This document shows positions 28,582-37,759 of a DNA stretch of 64,000 nucleotides, in pieces. The notes below the pieces were generated by a model. It saw only the letters and a program-made list of their open reading frames with translations, made no database searches and was not told the DNA's origin. The position numbers were made by a program, and so were the translations under genes. The stretch is from assembly GCA_965198485.1 (NCBI GenBank), contig CBDAPQ010000005.1:310001-374000 (forward strand), written 5' to 3'. Each line of letters begins with the position of its first letter. Position 1 is the first letter of the stretch. The DNA is from RH-AL1 sp965198485 (GTDB lineage Bacteria > Pseudomonadota > Alphaproteobacteria > Rhizobiales > Beijerinckiaceae).

Positions 28582-30186
28582 ATGCGCAATGCTCGGACCA
28601 AGAGGGTCGTCGTGGTCGGTGCAGGTCCTGGTGGCCTTGCGTCGGCGCTGCTGCTCGCCGCGCAGGGTGTCAAGGTCGTCCTGTTTGAGCGCGACGACGT
28701 CGTCGGCGGGCGTACGCGGACCCTCGAAACGCCCGAGGGCTACCGTTTCGACCTGGGCCCGACCTTCTTCCTTTATCCCAAGGTTCTGTCCCAGATCTTC
28801 GCGGCTTGCGGCGAGAGGCTCGAGGATCACGTCGACCTCAAGCGGCTCGACCCGCAGTACCACCTCGTGTTCGAGGGCGGCGGCGAGCTTCGCGCGACTC
28901 CCGACGTAACGAAGCTGACCGAAGAGATCGCGAAGATCGCGCCTGACGACGCCAAGCAAGTCGCGCGCTTCTTCGCGCACGGTCGCGCCAAGCTGAAGCT
29001 CTTCGAGCCGGTCTTGGAACAGGCCTTCCATCGGCGGCGCTCGCTCGCCTCCCGCGCGATGATCGCGGCGCTGCCGAAGCTCCAGCCGATGACCACGGTG
29101 GACGGCGAACTGCGACGCTTCTTCAAAGATCCGCGCGTCCGCCTCGCCTTCTCGTTCCAGACCAAATACCTCGGCATGTCGCCGTTCCAGTGTCCGAGCC
29201 TGTTCTCAATTCTGAGCTTCCTCGAATACGAGCACGGCATCTATCATCCAGTCGGAGGCTGCGGCGCCGTCTCTGACGCGATGGCCGCGCTGGCACGGCG
29301 TATGGGCGTGGAGATTTACCTCGGCACACCGATCGAGCGCGTGATCTACGAGGACGGCAAGGCACGCGGCGTCGTCACCGCGGAGGGGCGCGAGACCCGC
29401 GCCGACGCCGTGGTGATCAACGCCGACTTCGCCAACGCCATGCCTAAGCTGGTGCCGGAGGCGGCGCGGCCGCGCTGGCGCGACGCCAAGATCGAGAAGG
29501 CGCGGCTCTCGTGCTCGACCTTCATGCTCTACCTCGGCATCGAGGGCCGCGTGCCGGACAGCGTCGCCCATCACACGATCCTGCTTTCCAAGGATTACGC
29601 CCGCAACATCCGCGAGATCTCAAGCGGCGTGCTCTCCGAGGAGCCCTCGATCTACCTGCAGCACGCCGGCTACACCGACGGCGGCATGGCGCCTCCCGGC
29701 CACACCAGCCTCTACGTGCTGGCGCCGGTTCCGAACCTGCGCTCCGGCATCGACTGGGCGAAGGAGCAGGGCCGCTTCCGCGACCTCGTGCTCGATCGCC
29801 TAGAGCTGCTGGGGCTGCCCGACATCCGCGAGCGCATCCGCTACGAGCGCATCGTCGACCCGCGCGACTGGCGCGACCAGTTCTCGGTCTACCAGGGCGC
29901 CACCTTCAACCTGTCGCACGACCTTCGACAGATGCTCTTCTTCAGGCCGCACAACCGCTTCGGGCGTGGCCTCTACCTCGTCGGTGGCGGAACGCATCCG
30001 GGCTCCGGCCTGCCGGTGATCTACGAGGGCGCGCGCATCACCGCGCGCCTGCTGCTCGAAGACCTGGCACGAGCCGGCGAAACGCCTTGGCGTCTGGGAC
30101 GGCGCAGCTCCGGCCCCGCGCTCGTCGAAGAGCCGGCTTTGGATACGATCATGGCCCGCGAGGCGGCCGGGGGAGACGCGCGATGA
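28582..30186 (+). CDS. CrtI-family carotenoid desaturase/oxygenase (first)
   Basis: A 534-residue FAD-dependent amine-oxidase-fold enzyme of the phytoene desaturase family. The N-terminal dinucleotide motif VVVGAGPGGLASALLL starts near residue 10. It is followed by the family segment DDVVGGRTRTLETPEGYRFD and DLGPTFFLYP. The C-terminal FAD motif is GRGLYLVGGGTHPGSGLPVIYEG. It fits a C30/C40 desaturase or a CrtP-like terminal oxygenase; the two cannot be told apart here. It is the first gene of a nine-gene operon, and the next gene starts on its stop codon. The start lacks a clear ribosome-binding site and lies in a less GC-rich leader. Confidence 0.85.
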   Translation: MRNARTKRVVVVGAGPGGLASALLLAAQGVKVVLFERDDVVGGRTRTLETPEGYRFDLGPTFFLYPKVLSQIFAACGERLEDHVDLKRLDPQYHLVFEGGGELRATPDVTKLTEEIAKIAPDDAKQVARFFAHGRAKLKLFEPVLEQAFHRRRSLASRAMIAALPKLQPMTTVDGELRRFFKDPRVRLAFSFQTKYLGMSPFQCPSLFSILSFLEYEHGIYHPVGGCGAVSDAMAALARRMGVEIYLGTPIERVIYEDGKARGVVTAEGRETRADAVVINADFANAMPKLVPEAARPRWRDAKIEKARLSCSTFMLYLGIEGRVPDSVAHHTILLSKDYARNIREISSGVLSEEPSIYLQHAGYTDGGMAPPGHTSLYVLAPVPNLRSGIDWAKEQGRFRDLVLDRLELLGLPDIRERIRYERIVDPRDWRDQFSVYQGATFNLSHDLRQMLFFRPHNRFGRGLYLVGGGTHPGSGLPVIYEGARITARLLLEDLARAGETPWRLGRRSSGPALVEEPALDTIMAREAAGGDAR

Positions 30187-31781
30187 ACGTCCATGCGATG
30201 CCCGGTCGTGCGGCCTCGGGCACCCGCCGCATCGCCGTCGTCGGCGGCGGCCTCGGCGGCCTGGCCGCGGCCTGCGTCGCCGGCGCCCGCGGCCATGAGG
30301 TGACCCTCTACGAGAAGAACGGCTGGCTCGGCGGCAAGGCGGCGCTGCTCGAGGAGGGTGGGTTCCGCTTCGACATGGGGCCGACCATCCTGACCGTGCC
30401 GGCGGTGCTCGACCGCATCTTCGCCGAGGGCAACAAGCGCACGTCGGACTACCTGGACCTGCGCCGGCTCGACCCGCAATGGCGCTGCTTCTTCGACGGC
30501 GGTGACCGCATCGACCTCATGGCCGACGAAAATGTCATGGCCGCCGAGATGGAGCGTTTCGCCCCCGGCAAGGGCGCCGGCGAGGGCTACAAGCAGTTCC
30601 TCGCGATCGCCAAGCAGCTGCATGAGGTCAGCGACCGGTTCTTCTTCTGGAAGGCGGTCGAGGACCTCTTCGACACGATCGACCTCAAGGCCAACATGAA
30701 CCCGTCGACGCTGCGCGACGTCATCTCGTTGCGCATGCACGCCACCGTCGCCAGCACCATTCGCGGCAAGGTGAAGGACGACCGGCTGGCGCAGATGCTC
30801 GACCATTTCGTGCAATATGTCGGCTCGTCGCCCTACGGCGCGCCGGCGGTGCTCTGCGCCATCGCGCACATGCAGACGGCGCAAGGCGTGTGGTATCCAA
30901 TGGGCGGCACCCGTGCCGTGGCCGATGGACTGGCACGCTTCGCCGAGGAGAACGGCGTCACCTTCCGCCCGGGCGAGGACGTCGAGGGTCTCGCCATGGA
31001 GGGGTCGCGCGTCGCCGGCGTGCAGACCGCCCGCGGCGTCGAGCGCTACGACAGCGTCATCTCCAACATGGACTCGGTGCGCACCTATCGCGAGCTGGTC
31101 GGCGGCGACATCGGCGCCGCGCACGCCAAGCGCAAGTTCGAGCCGGCCTGCTCCGGCGTCGTGCTCTACCTCGGGCTGAAGCAGCGCTACGACCATCTCG
31201 AGCACCACAATTTCATCTTCTCGCGCGACCCCAAGGAGGAGTTCGACGCGATCTACAAGCGCGGCGAGCCGGCGCCCGACCCGACCGCCTACGTCTGCGC
31301 GCCCTCGTGCACCGAGCCGGGCGTCGCGCCCGAAGGCGGCGAGGCGCTCTACGTCCTCGTGCACACGCCCTACCTGCGCCCGCACCACGACTGGCGCTCG
31401 GGCGACCTCTATCCGCGCTACCGCCAGGTCATCCTCGACAAGCTGAAGTCGGCGGCGGGGCTCACCGACATCGAGGATCGCATCGTCGTCGAGCGGCACC
31501 TCACGCCGCAGGACATCCATGAGCGCTACCGCGTGCTCAACGGGGCGATCTATGGCCTTGCTAGCCACGGCCGCATGATGGGGGCTTTCAAGCCCGGCAA
31601 TCGCTCGCGTACGGTGCGCGACCTCTACCTCGCCGGCGGCGCCGCCCATCCCGGACCGGGCATGCCGATGGTGATGATGTCGGGCTGGATCGCCGCCGAC
31701 GCGATGGACCAGGACGCGCGCGGCGTCCGCCAGGTGGCGGCACCATCGGCGCCCGTTCAGGCGGCAGCGCTTGCCGGGTGA
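30183..31781 (+). CDS. CrtI-family carotenoid desaturase/oxygenase (second)
   Basis: A 532-residue paralogue of the preceding enzyme: VVGGGLGGLAAA near residues 19-30, GWLGGKAALLEEGGFRFDMG, WYPMGGTRAVADGLARFAEE, and the C-terminal FAD motif DLYLAGGAAHPGPGMPMVMM. The ATG overlaps the previous stop (ATGA). With two CrtI-type enzymes in tandem, one probably introduces double bonds and the other desaturates further or oxidises a terminal methyl group. This parallels CrtN and CrtP of the staphyloxanthin pathway, although assignment of each role is inference. No phytoene- or squalene-forming synthase is in the window. Confidence 0.87.
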   Translation: MNVHAMPGRAASGTRRIAVVGGGLGGLAAACVAGARGHEVTLYEKNGWLGGKAALLEEGGFRFDMGPTILTVPAVLDRIFAEGNKRTSDYLDLRRLDPQWRCFFDGGDRIDLMADENVMAAEMERFAPGKGAGEGYKQFLAIAKQLHEVSDRFFFWKAVEDLFDTIDLKANMNPSTLRDVISLRMHATVASTIRGKVKDDRLAQMLDHFVQYVGSSPYGAPAVLCAIAHMQTAQGVWYPMGGTRAVADGLARFAEENGVTFRPGEDVEGLAMEGSRVAGVQTARGVERYDSVISNMDSVRTYRELVGGDIGAAHAKRKFEPACSGVVLYLGLKQRYDHLEHHNFIFSRDPKEEFDAIYKRGEPAPDPTAYVCAPSCTEPGVAPEGGEALYVLVHTPYLRPHHDWRSGDLYPRYRQVILDKLKSAAGLTDIEDRIVVERHLTPQDIHERYRVLNGAIYGLASHGRMMGAFKPGNRSRTVRDLYLAGGAAHPGPGMPMVMMSGWIAADAMDQDARGVRQVAAPSAPVQAAALAG

Positions 31782-32217
31782 GACCCTGCGCTGGTGGCGG
31801 GTCGCGGGAACGGCGACCTTTTTGGCGGCCGTCGCGCCGACCACGATTCGCGCTGCCACGGTCGAGCTCAGGGTCAGCGGCGTGGCGACGGGCGGTGGCC
31901 CCGTGCTGGCCAGCCTGTGCGAAGGCGGGCTCGATCGCGAGACCTGCCGGCGCGGGCAGCGGCAGTCGGCCGAGGCACCGGTGTTGACGTTCCTCTTCCC
32001 CGACGTGGAGCCCGGATCGTATGCGGCGCTCGCGTTCCAGGACGATGCGGGCGACGGCGTGCTGCGGCGCAGCCGCATGGGCCGCCCGCTCGAACCCTAC
32101 GGCCTCAGCAACGGCGCCGGGCGCTCGCGCCGACCCACCTTCGAACAGGCCGCCTTTCGCGTGGGTGCGGGCGGCGCACGTGTCCCGGTCCGGCTCGAAC
32201 GGCCGACGGCACCCTGA
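31771..32217 (+). CDS. Secreted DUF2141-domain protein in the carotenoid operon
   Basis: About 148 residues from TTG 31771, overlapping the previous gene by 11 bases. A hydrophobic N-terminal segment looks like a signal peptide (cleavage near TIRAA). The rest matches DUF2141: beta-strand pattern with VLASLCEGG, FLFPDVEPGSYAALAFQDDAGDG, then GRPLEPYGLSNGA. DUF2141 proteins are small exported proteins of unknown role, predicted to be transthyretin-like. Its presence between carotenoid desaturases and an exporter suggests handling of the product in the periplasm, by inference. Confidence 0.8.
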   Translation: MPGETLRWWRVAGTATFLAAVAPTTIRAATVELRVSGVATGGGPVLASLCEGGLDRETCRRGQRQSAEAPVLTFLFPDVEPGSYAALAFQDDAGDGVLRRSRMGRPLEPYGLSNGAGRSRRPTFEQAAFRVGAGGARVPVRLERPTAP

Positions 32218-32230
32218 CCCTCGACGAGCG

Positions 32231-33166
32231 ATGACGCAGGTCGCAGAGGTCGATCACCCGCTTCTGTCACTGCAGGACGTCGGCGTACGTTTCGGCTCGC
32301 GCACCGCGCTCGCGGGCATCTCCTTCGAATTGCCGGTCGGGACCGTCGCCGCCGTCGTCGGCCCGAACGGATCGGGCAAGACCACGCTGTTGCGCCTGCT
32401 CGCCGGCGCGATCGTCCCGAGTTCGGGACATCTCGTCTGGCCCAGAGCGGCGCGGCGGCAACGCGTGGCCTTCGTCGCGCAGACGGTGGCGCTGTACCCC
32501 TTCCTCACGTTGCGCGAGAACTGCGTGGCGGCCGGCCGCATGGAGGGAGCGCGCGGCACGGTTCTCGCCGCACGCGTCGAGGCCGCGCTCGAGCGTACGC
32601 TGTGCAAGAGTGTGGAGCACCAGTTGGCGGGGCGCCTCTCCGGTGGCTACGCGCGCCGCGCGGCGATCGCCGCCGCGCTGATGGGCGACGCGCCGCTGGT
32701 GATCCTCGACGAGCCGACCACGGGGCTCGATGCGGAAGGCACCGAGGCAATCGTGGCCATCGTGCGCGGCCTCAGGTCGGCCGGCCAGACGGTGGTGACA
32801 ACCACGCATGATTTCGCCTTCGCCGACGCGATTGTTGACCTCGCGCTGTTCCTCCGCGATGGCAGCCTGATGGCGGCCAGCTCGCCGCGGCGCCTCTGCC
32901 GGCAGCTGTTTCCCGCGAAGACACACGTCGAGATCACGCTCGCCGTCCCTCCCGAGGCGGTGCAGGTCCGGCTGCTGGAGACGATGGGAGCCAATCGGCG
33001 CTCCGCCGAAAGCTGGAGCCTCTTCAGCGACCTCGACGCGCAGGGAAGCCCGACCATCATCCGGCGCTTGCACGAGGCCGGGATCGCGTTGCGCGAGACG
33101 CGTTCCCGCCAGCCCGGCGTCGCGGTGCTGTTCGAGCGCTTCTGCCTGGATCGGGGCACGCCTTGA
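32231..33166 (+). CDS. ABC-2 type exporter ATP-binding protein
   Basis: A 311-residue ABC ATPase with Walker A GPNGSGKTT at residues 44-52, signature LSGGYARRAA, Walker B LVILDEPTTGLD and the switch His in TTTHDFAFAD. The signature lacks the usual Gln after SGG (Tyr instead). The ~90-residue C-terminal extension is typical of ATPases paired with ABC-2 permeases. The permease start overlaps its stop. The location inside the carotenoid operon suggests export of a pathway lipid or of its glycosylated or acylated product. Confidence 0.85.
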   Translation: MTQVAEVDHPLLSLQDVGVRFGSRTALAGISFELPVGTVAAVVGPNGSGKTTLLRLLAGAIVPSSGHLVWPRAARRQRVAFVAQTVALYPFLTLRENCVAAGRMEGARGTVLAARVEAALERTLCKSVEHQLAGRLSGGYARRAAIAAALMGDAPLVILDEPTTGLDAEGTEAIVAIVRGLRSAGQTVVTTTHDFAFADAIVDLALFLRDGSLMAASSPRRLCRQLFPAKTHVEITLAVPPEAVQVRLLETMGANRRSAESWSLFSDLDAQGSPTIIRRLHEAGIALRETRSRQPGVAVLFERFCLDRGTP

Positions 33167-34356
33167 TCGGGACCACGCTCTGGATCGGCTGGATGGCGCT
33201 GCGGCGCGACAGGGTCGCGTTGCTGCTGACCTTCGTGCTGCCGCCGCTGCTGTTCCTCGCCTTCGCGGCGATCTTCTCCAACGCGCCCGGGCACGACATC
33301 AAGCTCAAGCTGGTCGCGACGGACCTCGCGCGGACGCCGGCGTCGCGGCGCCTGACGAGCGCTTTGGAGCAGATGCCGGCGCTGCGCGTCATCTCGCTCG
33401 AGCGCGGTACGGCGGCGGACGTCGCCGACCTCGTGCGGCGCGGCACCGGTGATGCCGGCCTCGTCATCGCGAGCGACCTTGCCGCGCGAGGTCCAACGCC
33501 GCCCCTCGTCGTGATCGAAGCGCCGGAACGGCCGCTCGCCGCCTCCATGGCACTGGGGCAGATCCAGCGCGCCGTCGGCGAGGCGCTGCCGGACGTGCTG
33601 CTCGTCCGCATCCTCGACGATCTCCAGGCGACGAAGGCGATCGATGCCGACGACCGCGCCTTCCTCGACAAGGCCTTCGCCAAGGAGGCGCGCGAGCGCG
33701 AGGGCAGTCACTTCACGTTCTCGAAGCTCGGCACGATCGAGCCGCTGCCCGCGATGTCGGGCGGACGCAACGGCGGCGTGCTGCAATATGCGGCGGCTGT
33801 CAGCGCCATCTTCCTGCTGTTCGGCGCCGTGCAGGGCGCCTACGGGCTGATCGACGAGCGCGAGAACGGCCTCGCCGACCGGGTGCGGCTCGCCGCTGGC
33901 GGCATGCCCGGCGCGCTGACGGGGCGCCTGCTGTTCCTCGTCGCGCAAGGCGCGGCGCAGGTCGCGCTGGTCTACCTCACCGCCTTCGTCGTCTACGGCG
34001 CGAGTTTCCCGCCGGCCTTCCTCCCGCTCTGGCTGTCGGCGAGCGTCGCGGCGGCGGCGGCCTGCGCCGGCATGGCGCTGCTCGCCTGCACGCTGAGTCG
34101 CACGCGTCGGCAGGCCGAGCTGTGGACCACCTTCGCCGTGCTGCTGCTTTCCGCGCTGGGCGGCAGCATGGTGCCGCGCTACCTCATGCCGGCGTGGCTG
34201 CAGGCCGCGAGCTGGTGGACGCCGAATGCTTGGATCATGCACGGGCTGGGGCAATCCATCCTGCCCGGCGGCAACCCTTCGAGCTTCGCGATGAGCCTGG
34301 CTGTGCTGGGCGGCATCGCGCTCGTCAGCTTCGCGCTGACGCTGGTGGCGGCGTGA
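33163..34356 (+). CDS. ABC-2 type exporter permease
   Basis: A 397-residue ABC-2 family permease: one N-terminal helix (about residues 15-38), a large periplasmic domain (40-200) and five to six C-terminal helices, including AVSAIFLLFGAVQGAYGLIDERENGLADRVRLA and the late WWTPNAWIMHGLGQSI motif. The start is TTG 33163, overlapping the ATPase stop. The topology is that of the YhgE/DrrB-like lipid and drug exporters. The substrate is unknown. Confidence 0.85.
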   Translation: MIGTTLWIGWMALRRDRVALLLTFVLPPLLFLAFAAIFSNAPGHDIKLKLVATDLARTPASRRLTSALEQMPALRVISLERGTAADVADLVRRGTGDAGLVIASDLAARGPTPPLVVIEAPERPLAASMALGQIQRAVGEALPDVLLVRILDDLQATKAIDADDRAFLDKAFAKEAREREGSHFTFSKLGTIEPLPAMSGGRNGGVLQYAAAVSAIFLLFGAVQGAYGLIDERENGLADRVRLAAGGMPGALTGRLLFLVAQGAAQVALVYLTAFVVYGASFPPAFLPLWLSASVAAAAACAGMALLACTLSRTRRQAELWTTFAVLLLSALGGSMVPRYLMPAWLQAASWWTPNAWIMHGLGQSILPGGNPSSFAMSLAVLGGIALVSFALTLVAA

Positions 34357-35159
34357 GTTCGGCGCGCTCGGTCGCGGGGCACCGTGAGGCCGCCCGCGCC
34401 GTGCTGGCCGCGCGTTCGCCATTCATGCTGCGCTTCTTCGGCGCGCTGTTCCAGCGCGACCTCGCCGCGTCCTTTCACGGCGTGCGCTGCTCGGGCGAGG
34501 TGCCGGCGGGGCGCGGTCCCCTCGTGGTCTTCGCCAACCACCCCTCCTGGTGGGACGGCGAATTGTTCATCTGGCTCATCACGAGGACATTCGCCGGCCG
34601 GCGCGTGTTCGTGCCGATGGAGGCGGCGATGCTCGAGCGCTACCGCTTCTTCGGCAAGCTCGGCGGTTTCGCGGTCGCCCCGGGCTATGTCGGAGCCGCG
34701 ACCTTCCTCGCGGTGGGCGAAGCCGTGCTCGGGCTCGACGACGGGCTGCTGCTGATCAACGCCGAGGGCCGTTTCCGCGACATGCGCGAACGCCCGCTCC
34801 GGCTGGCGTCCGGGTTGTCGCATCTCGCCAAGCGAATGCCGGACGCGCGCTTCGTGCCGCTCGCCGTCGAATACGCCTTCTGGGACGAACGCCGACCGAA
34901 CCTGCTGCTGCGCTTCGGCGAGCCCGTCCCGGCCGAGGCGATCCGGCAGGGGAGCAGCGCGGCGCTAGGCGAGGCCCTGGCCGGCACGATGGACGCTTTG
35001 GCGGCCGATGCCGCCTCGCGCGATCCCGCGCGCTTCACGACGCTTCTCGCCGGCAAGACCAACATCAATCTGTTCTACGATGGCTGGCGCCGCGCCGTCG
35101 CGCTGCTGCGGGGCCGGCGTTTCGACCCGGCCCATCGCCCGAGCACGGATACCCGATGA
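34353..35159 (+). CDS. PlsC-type lysophospholipid acyltransferase family protein
   Basis: A 268-residue acyltransferase from GTG 34353, overlapping the permease stop. The catalytic H-x4-D motif is NHPSWWD at residues 62-68. Downstream are FGKLGGFAVAPG and LLLINAEGRFRDMRER, which matches the substrate-binding EGTR-like block, and VPLAVEYAFWDERRP. In this operon it could acylate a carotenoid glycoside, the role played in staphyloxanthin synthesis by the unrelated-looking CrtO. A phospholipid role is the default alternative. Confidence 0.85.
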   Translation: MSSARSVAGHREAARAVLAARSPFMLRFFGALFQRDLAASFHGVRCSGEVPAGRGPLVVFANHPSWWDGELFIWLITRTFAGRRVFVPMEAAMLERYRFFGKLGGFAVAPGYVGAATFLAVGEAVLGLDDGLLLINAEGRFRDMRERPLRLASGLSHLAKRMPDARFVPLAVEYAFWDERRPNLLLRFGEPVPAEAIRQGSSAALGEALAGTMDALAADAASRDPARFTTLLAGKTNINLFYDGWRRAVALLRGRRFDPAHRPSTDTR

Positions 35160-36271
35160 TCATCCTCGCCGTCGTCTGCCTCGTGCTGGCCGCCATCCCT
35201 ACGATCATGACGCTCGTCAACGTCGCGGCCTTGCGCGTGCCGGCGGCCGCCCTGGCCGGGACGCGCGTGGCGATCCTCATCCCCGCCCGCGACGAGGAGC
35301 TTGGCATCGCGGCCTGCGTCGAGAGTGCGCTGGCCTCCACCGGCGTGACGCTGGAGGTGATCGTCCTCGACGACCATTCCACCGACGCCACCGCCGTGAT
35401 CGTCGCGCGGCTCGCCGCCGCCGATCCGCGGGTGCGGCTCGCCGCGGCGCCGCCGCTGCCGGCGGGCTGGTCGGGCAAGCAGCACGCCTGCCACGTGCTG
35501 GGCCGACTCACCGACGCGCCGAACCTCGTCTTCCTCGATGCCGACGTGCGCCTCGCGCCGGATGCGGCGGCACGGCTCGCCGGCGCGCTCGCCGACGTCG
35601 ACCTCGTCAGCGGCGTGCCGCGCCAGCGCATGGAGAGCCTCGCCGAGCTGCTGATCATCCCCATGATCAACACGCTGCTGCTCGGCTACCTGCCGATCCC
35701 GCTCTCCCGCCGCGACCCGCGACCGGCGCTGGCCGCCGCTTGCGGACAGCTGATCGCGGTGCGCGCCGAGGCCTATACCCTGGCCGGCGGCCACGCCGGC
35801 ATCCGCACCAGCCTCCATGACGGGCTCATGCTGCCGCGTCTCTTTCGCGCGTCGGGGCTCGTCACCGACCTCGTCGCGGGCTCGAGCCTCGCCTCCTGCC
35901 GCATGTACGCCGGCTGGCGCGCCGTCGTCCGCGGCACCACCAAGAACGCGACGGAGGGCCTGGCCCAGCCGGTCGCGTTGCCGGTATGGACCTTGTTGCT
36001 GCTCGGCGGGCACGTGCTGCCTTGGCCGCTGCTCGCGGCGGCGCTCGCCGGCGGCCAGTCGTCCGCCGCCATCCTCGCCGCGCTCGCCTGCGCCGGACCG
36101 ATGCTCGCTCGCCTCGTCCAGGCGGTCGCCTGCCGCGAGCCGCTGCGCTCGGTGCCGCTGAACCCCTTCGCCGTCGTCCTGCTTCTCGCGCTGCAATGGC
36201 TGGCCCTCGCCCGCAGGTGGGCGGGGCGGCCGGAGACCTGGCGTGGACGCAGCTATCCTGCGAGAGGGTAA
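35156..36271 (+). CDS. Family-2 glycosyltransferase (CrtQ-like/HpnB-like)
   Basis: A 371-residue membrane glycosyltransferase. One N-terminal helix precedes a GT-A domain: LIPARDEE at residues 41-48, VLDDHSTDAT, the DxD-like FLDADVRL, and the acceptor-side SGVPRQRMESLAE. Three or more C-terminal helices follow. The arrangement matches CrtQ (glycosyltransferase of diaponeurosporenoate) and the hopanoid-associated HpnB family. Given the neighbours, carotenoid glycosylation is likely by context. The ATG overlaps the acyltransferase stop. Confidence 0.82.
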   Translation: MIILAVVCLVLAAIPTIMTLVNVAALRVPAAALAGTRVAILIPARDEELGIAACVESALASTGVTLEVIVLDDHSTDATAVIVARLAAADPRVRLAAAPPLPAGWSGKQHACHVLGRLTDAPNLVFLDADVRLAPDAAARLAGALADVDLVSGVPRQRMESLAELLIIPMINTLLLGYLPIPLSRRDPRPALAAACGQLIAVRAEAYTLAGGHAGIRTSLHDGLMLPRLFRASGLVTDLVAGSSLASCRMYAGWRAVVRGTTKNATEGLAQPVALPVWTLLLLGGHVLPWPLLAAALAGGQSSAAILAALACAGPMLARLVQAVACREPLRSVPLNPFAVVLLLALQWLALARRWAGRPETWRGRSYPARG

Positions 36272-36322
36272 GCGCCTTGGCTCACATGATCGGCCAGCGC
36301 CAGCGCGCGGAGGTCGCGTCCC

Positions 36323-37753
36323 ATGCCTAACCCGATCCAGGCGACCATCCGTGCCGCGGTCGAGCGCGGCGTCGACCTGCTGGCGGCCTACAACCGACGA
36401 CGACTGCCGAAGGTCGCGAGCCCATTCGTAGTCGGCATCCACGCACCGATGCGAGCGGAACTCACGCTCGAGGATCTCGCCGTGACCGGCACGATCCCCC
36501 CGGGCCTCGATGGCCGCTACCTGAAGATGGGCGCCAACCCCGTGGCCCCGGATCCGCTCGGCGCCCACTGGTTCCTCGGCGACGGCATGGTCCACGGCCT
36601 CGCGCTGCGGGACGGCAAAGCCCTTTGGTACCGTAATCGGTGGATCGGCTCGCGGCTCGCGTCCGAGGCGCTGGGCCGGCCGCCGGCGCCCGGCCCCCGC
36701 CGCGGCCGCAACGACACGGTGAACACCAACGTCGTCGACTTCGGCGGCCGCGCCTTCGCCCTCGTCGAGGCTGGCAGCTTCCCCGTCGAGCTCTCGGACC
36801 TGTTGGAAGACCAGCGCTACAATCCCTTTGAGGGAACGCTGGCCGGCTCGTTCACCGGTCACCCGCACCGCGATCCCGCAACGGGCGAGCATCACGCCAT
36901 CGCCTACGACGGCTCGATCTGGGACACGGTGCGCCACGTGGTCGTGTCCGACGCGGGCAAGGTGGTCCGCGATGTTCCCATCACCGTCGAGCACGGACCC
37001 TGCATCCACGATTGCGCCTTCACCGCGCGCTTTGCGATCGTGTTCGACCTGCCCGTCACCTTCTCCATGCGCGCGGTCCTGGCCGGCCATCTCTTCCCGT
37101 TCCGCTGGAACCCCGCGCATCGCTCCCGCGTCGGCCTGCTGCCGCGGCACGGCGCGGGCCACGACATCATCTGGTGCGACGTCGAGCCATGCTTCGTCTT
37201 CCACGTCGCCAACGCCTACGACCGCGACGACGGCACGATCATCCTCGACGTCGTCGCCTACGACACGATGTTCGCCTCGGGCGGCAGCGGCTTGGACGCG
37301 CTCGGCCGGCTGGAGCGCTGGACCCTCGACCTCGAAATTCGGCGCGTCGCGCGTCGCGTAGTCGACCCCACGCCGCAGGAGTTCCCGCGCATCGACGAGC
37401 GGCGCTTCGGGCAGGCTCACCGCTTCATCTACGGCGTCAGCGTCCCGCCCGACGCCGATCCCCAGCTCAGGGGCGCCACGAGGATCTACAAGCACGATCT
37501 CGAAGGCGGCGAGCGGCAGGTGTACGATTTCGGCGACGAGCGCGTGCCGGGCGAGTTCGTGTTCGTGCCGGCCTCGCCCACCTCCGGCGAGGACGAAGGC
37601 TGGCTCCTCGGCCTGGTCATCGACACCGCCGCCGATGCGACGGATCTCGCGATCCTCGACGCCCGATCGTTCGAGGCCGGGCCGGTCGCCAGCGTGCGGC
37701 TGCCGCATCGCATACCGCCGGGCTTTCACGGCAACTGGTTCGCGGACTCCTGA
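36323..37753 (+). CDS. Carotenoid oxygenase (RPE65/CCD family)
   Basis: A 476-residue non-heme iron carotenoid oxygenase. The four Fe-ligand His residues can be placed at His182 (GHPHRD), His229 (CIHDCA), His294 (FHVANAY) and His469 in the C-terminal GFHGNW. The conserved GRYLKMGANP and DGMVHGLALRDG of the family are near residues 65-98. It would cleave a carotenoid double bond to an apocarotenoid, or act as an isomerase or oxygenase. It is 51 bases downstream of the glycosyltransferase on the same strand. Confidence 0.93.
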   Translation: MPNPIQATIRAAVERGVDLLAAYNRRRLPKVASPFVVGIHAPMRAELTLEDLAVTGTIPPGLDGRYLKMGANPVAPDPLGAHWFLGDGMVHGLALRDGKALWYRNRWIGSRLASEALGRPPAPGPRRGRNDTVNTNVVDFGGRAFALVEAGSFPVELSDLLEDQRYNPFEGTLAGSFTGHPHRDPATGEHHAIAYDGSIWDTVRHVVVSDAGKVVRDVPITVEHGPCIHDCAFTARFAIVFDLPVTFSMRAVLAGHLFPFRWNPAHRSRVGLLPRHGAGHDIIWCDVEPCFVFHVANAYDRDDGTIILDVVAYDTMFASGGSGLDALGRLERWTLDLEIRRVARRVVDPTPQEFPRIDERRFGQAHRFIYGVSVPPDADPQLRGATRIYKHDLEGGERQVYDFGDERVPGEFVFVPASPTSGEDEGWLLGLVIDTAADATDLAILDARSFEAGPVASVRLPHRIPPGFHGNWFADS

Positions 37754-37759
37754 GGCAGG

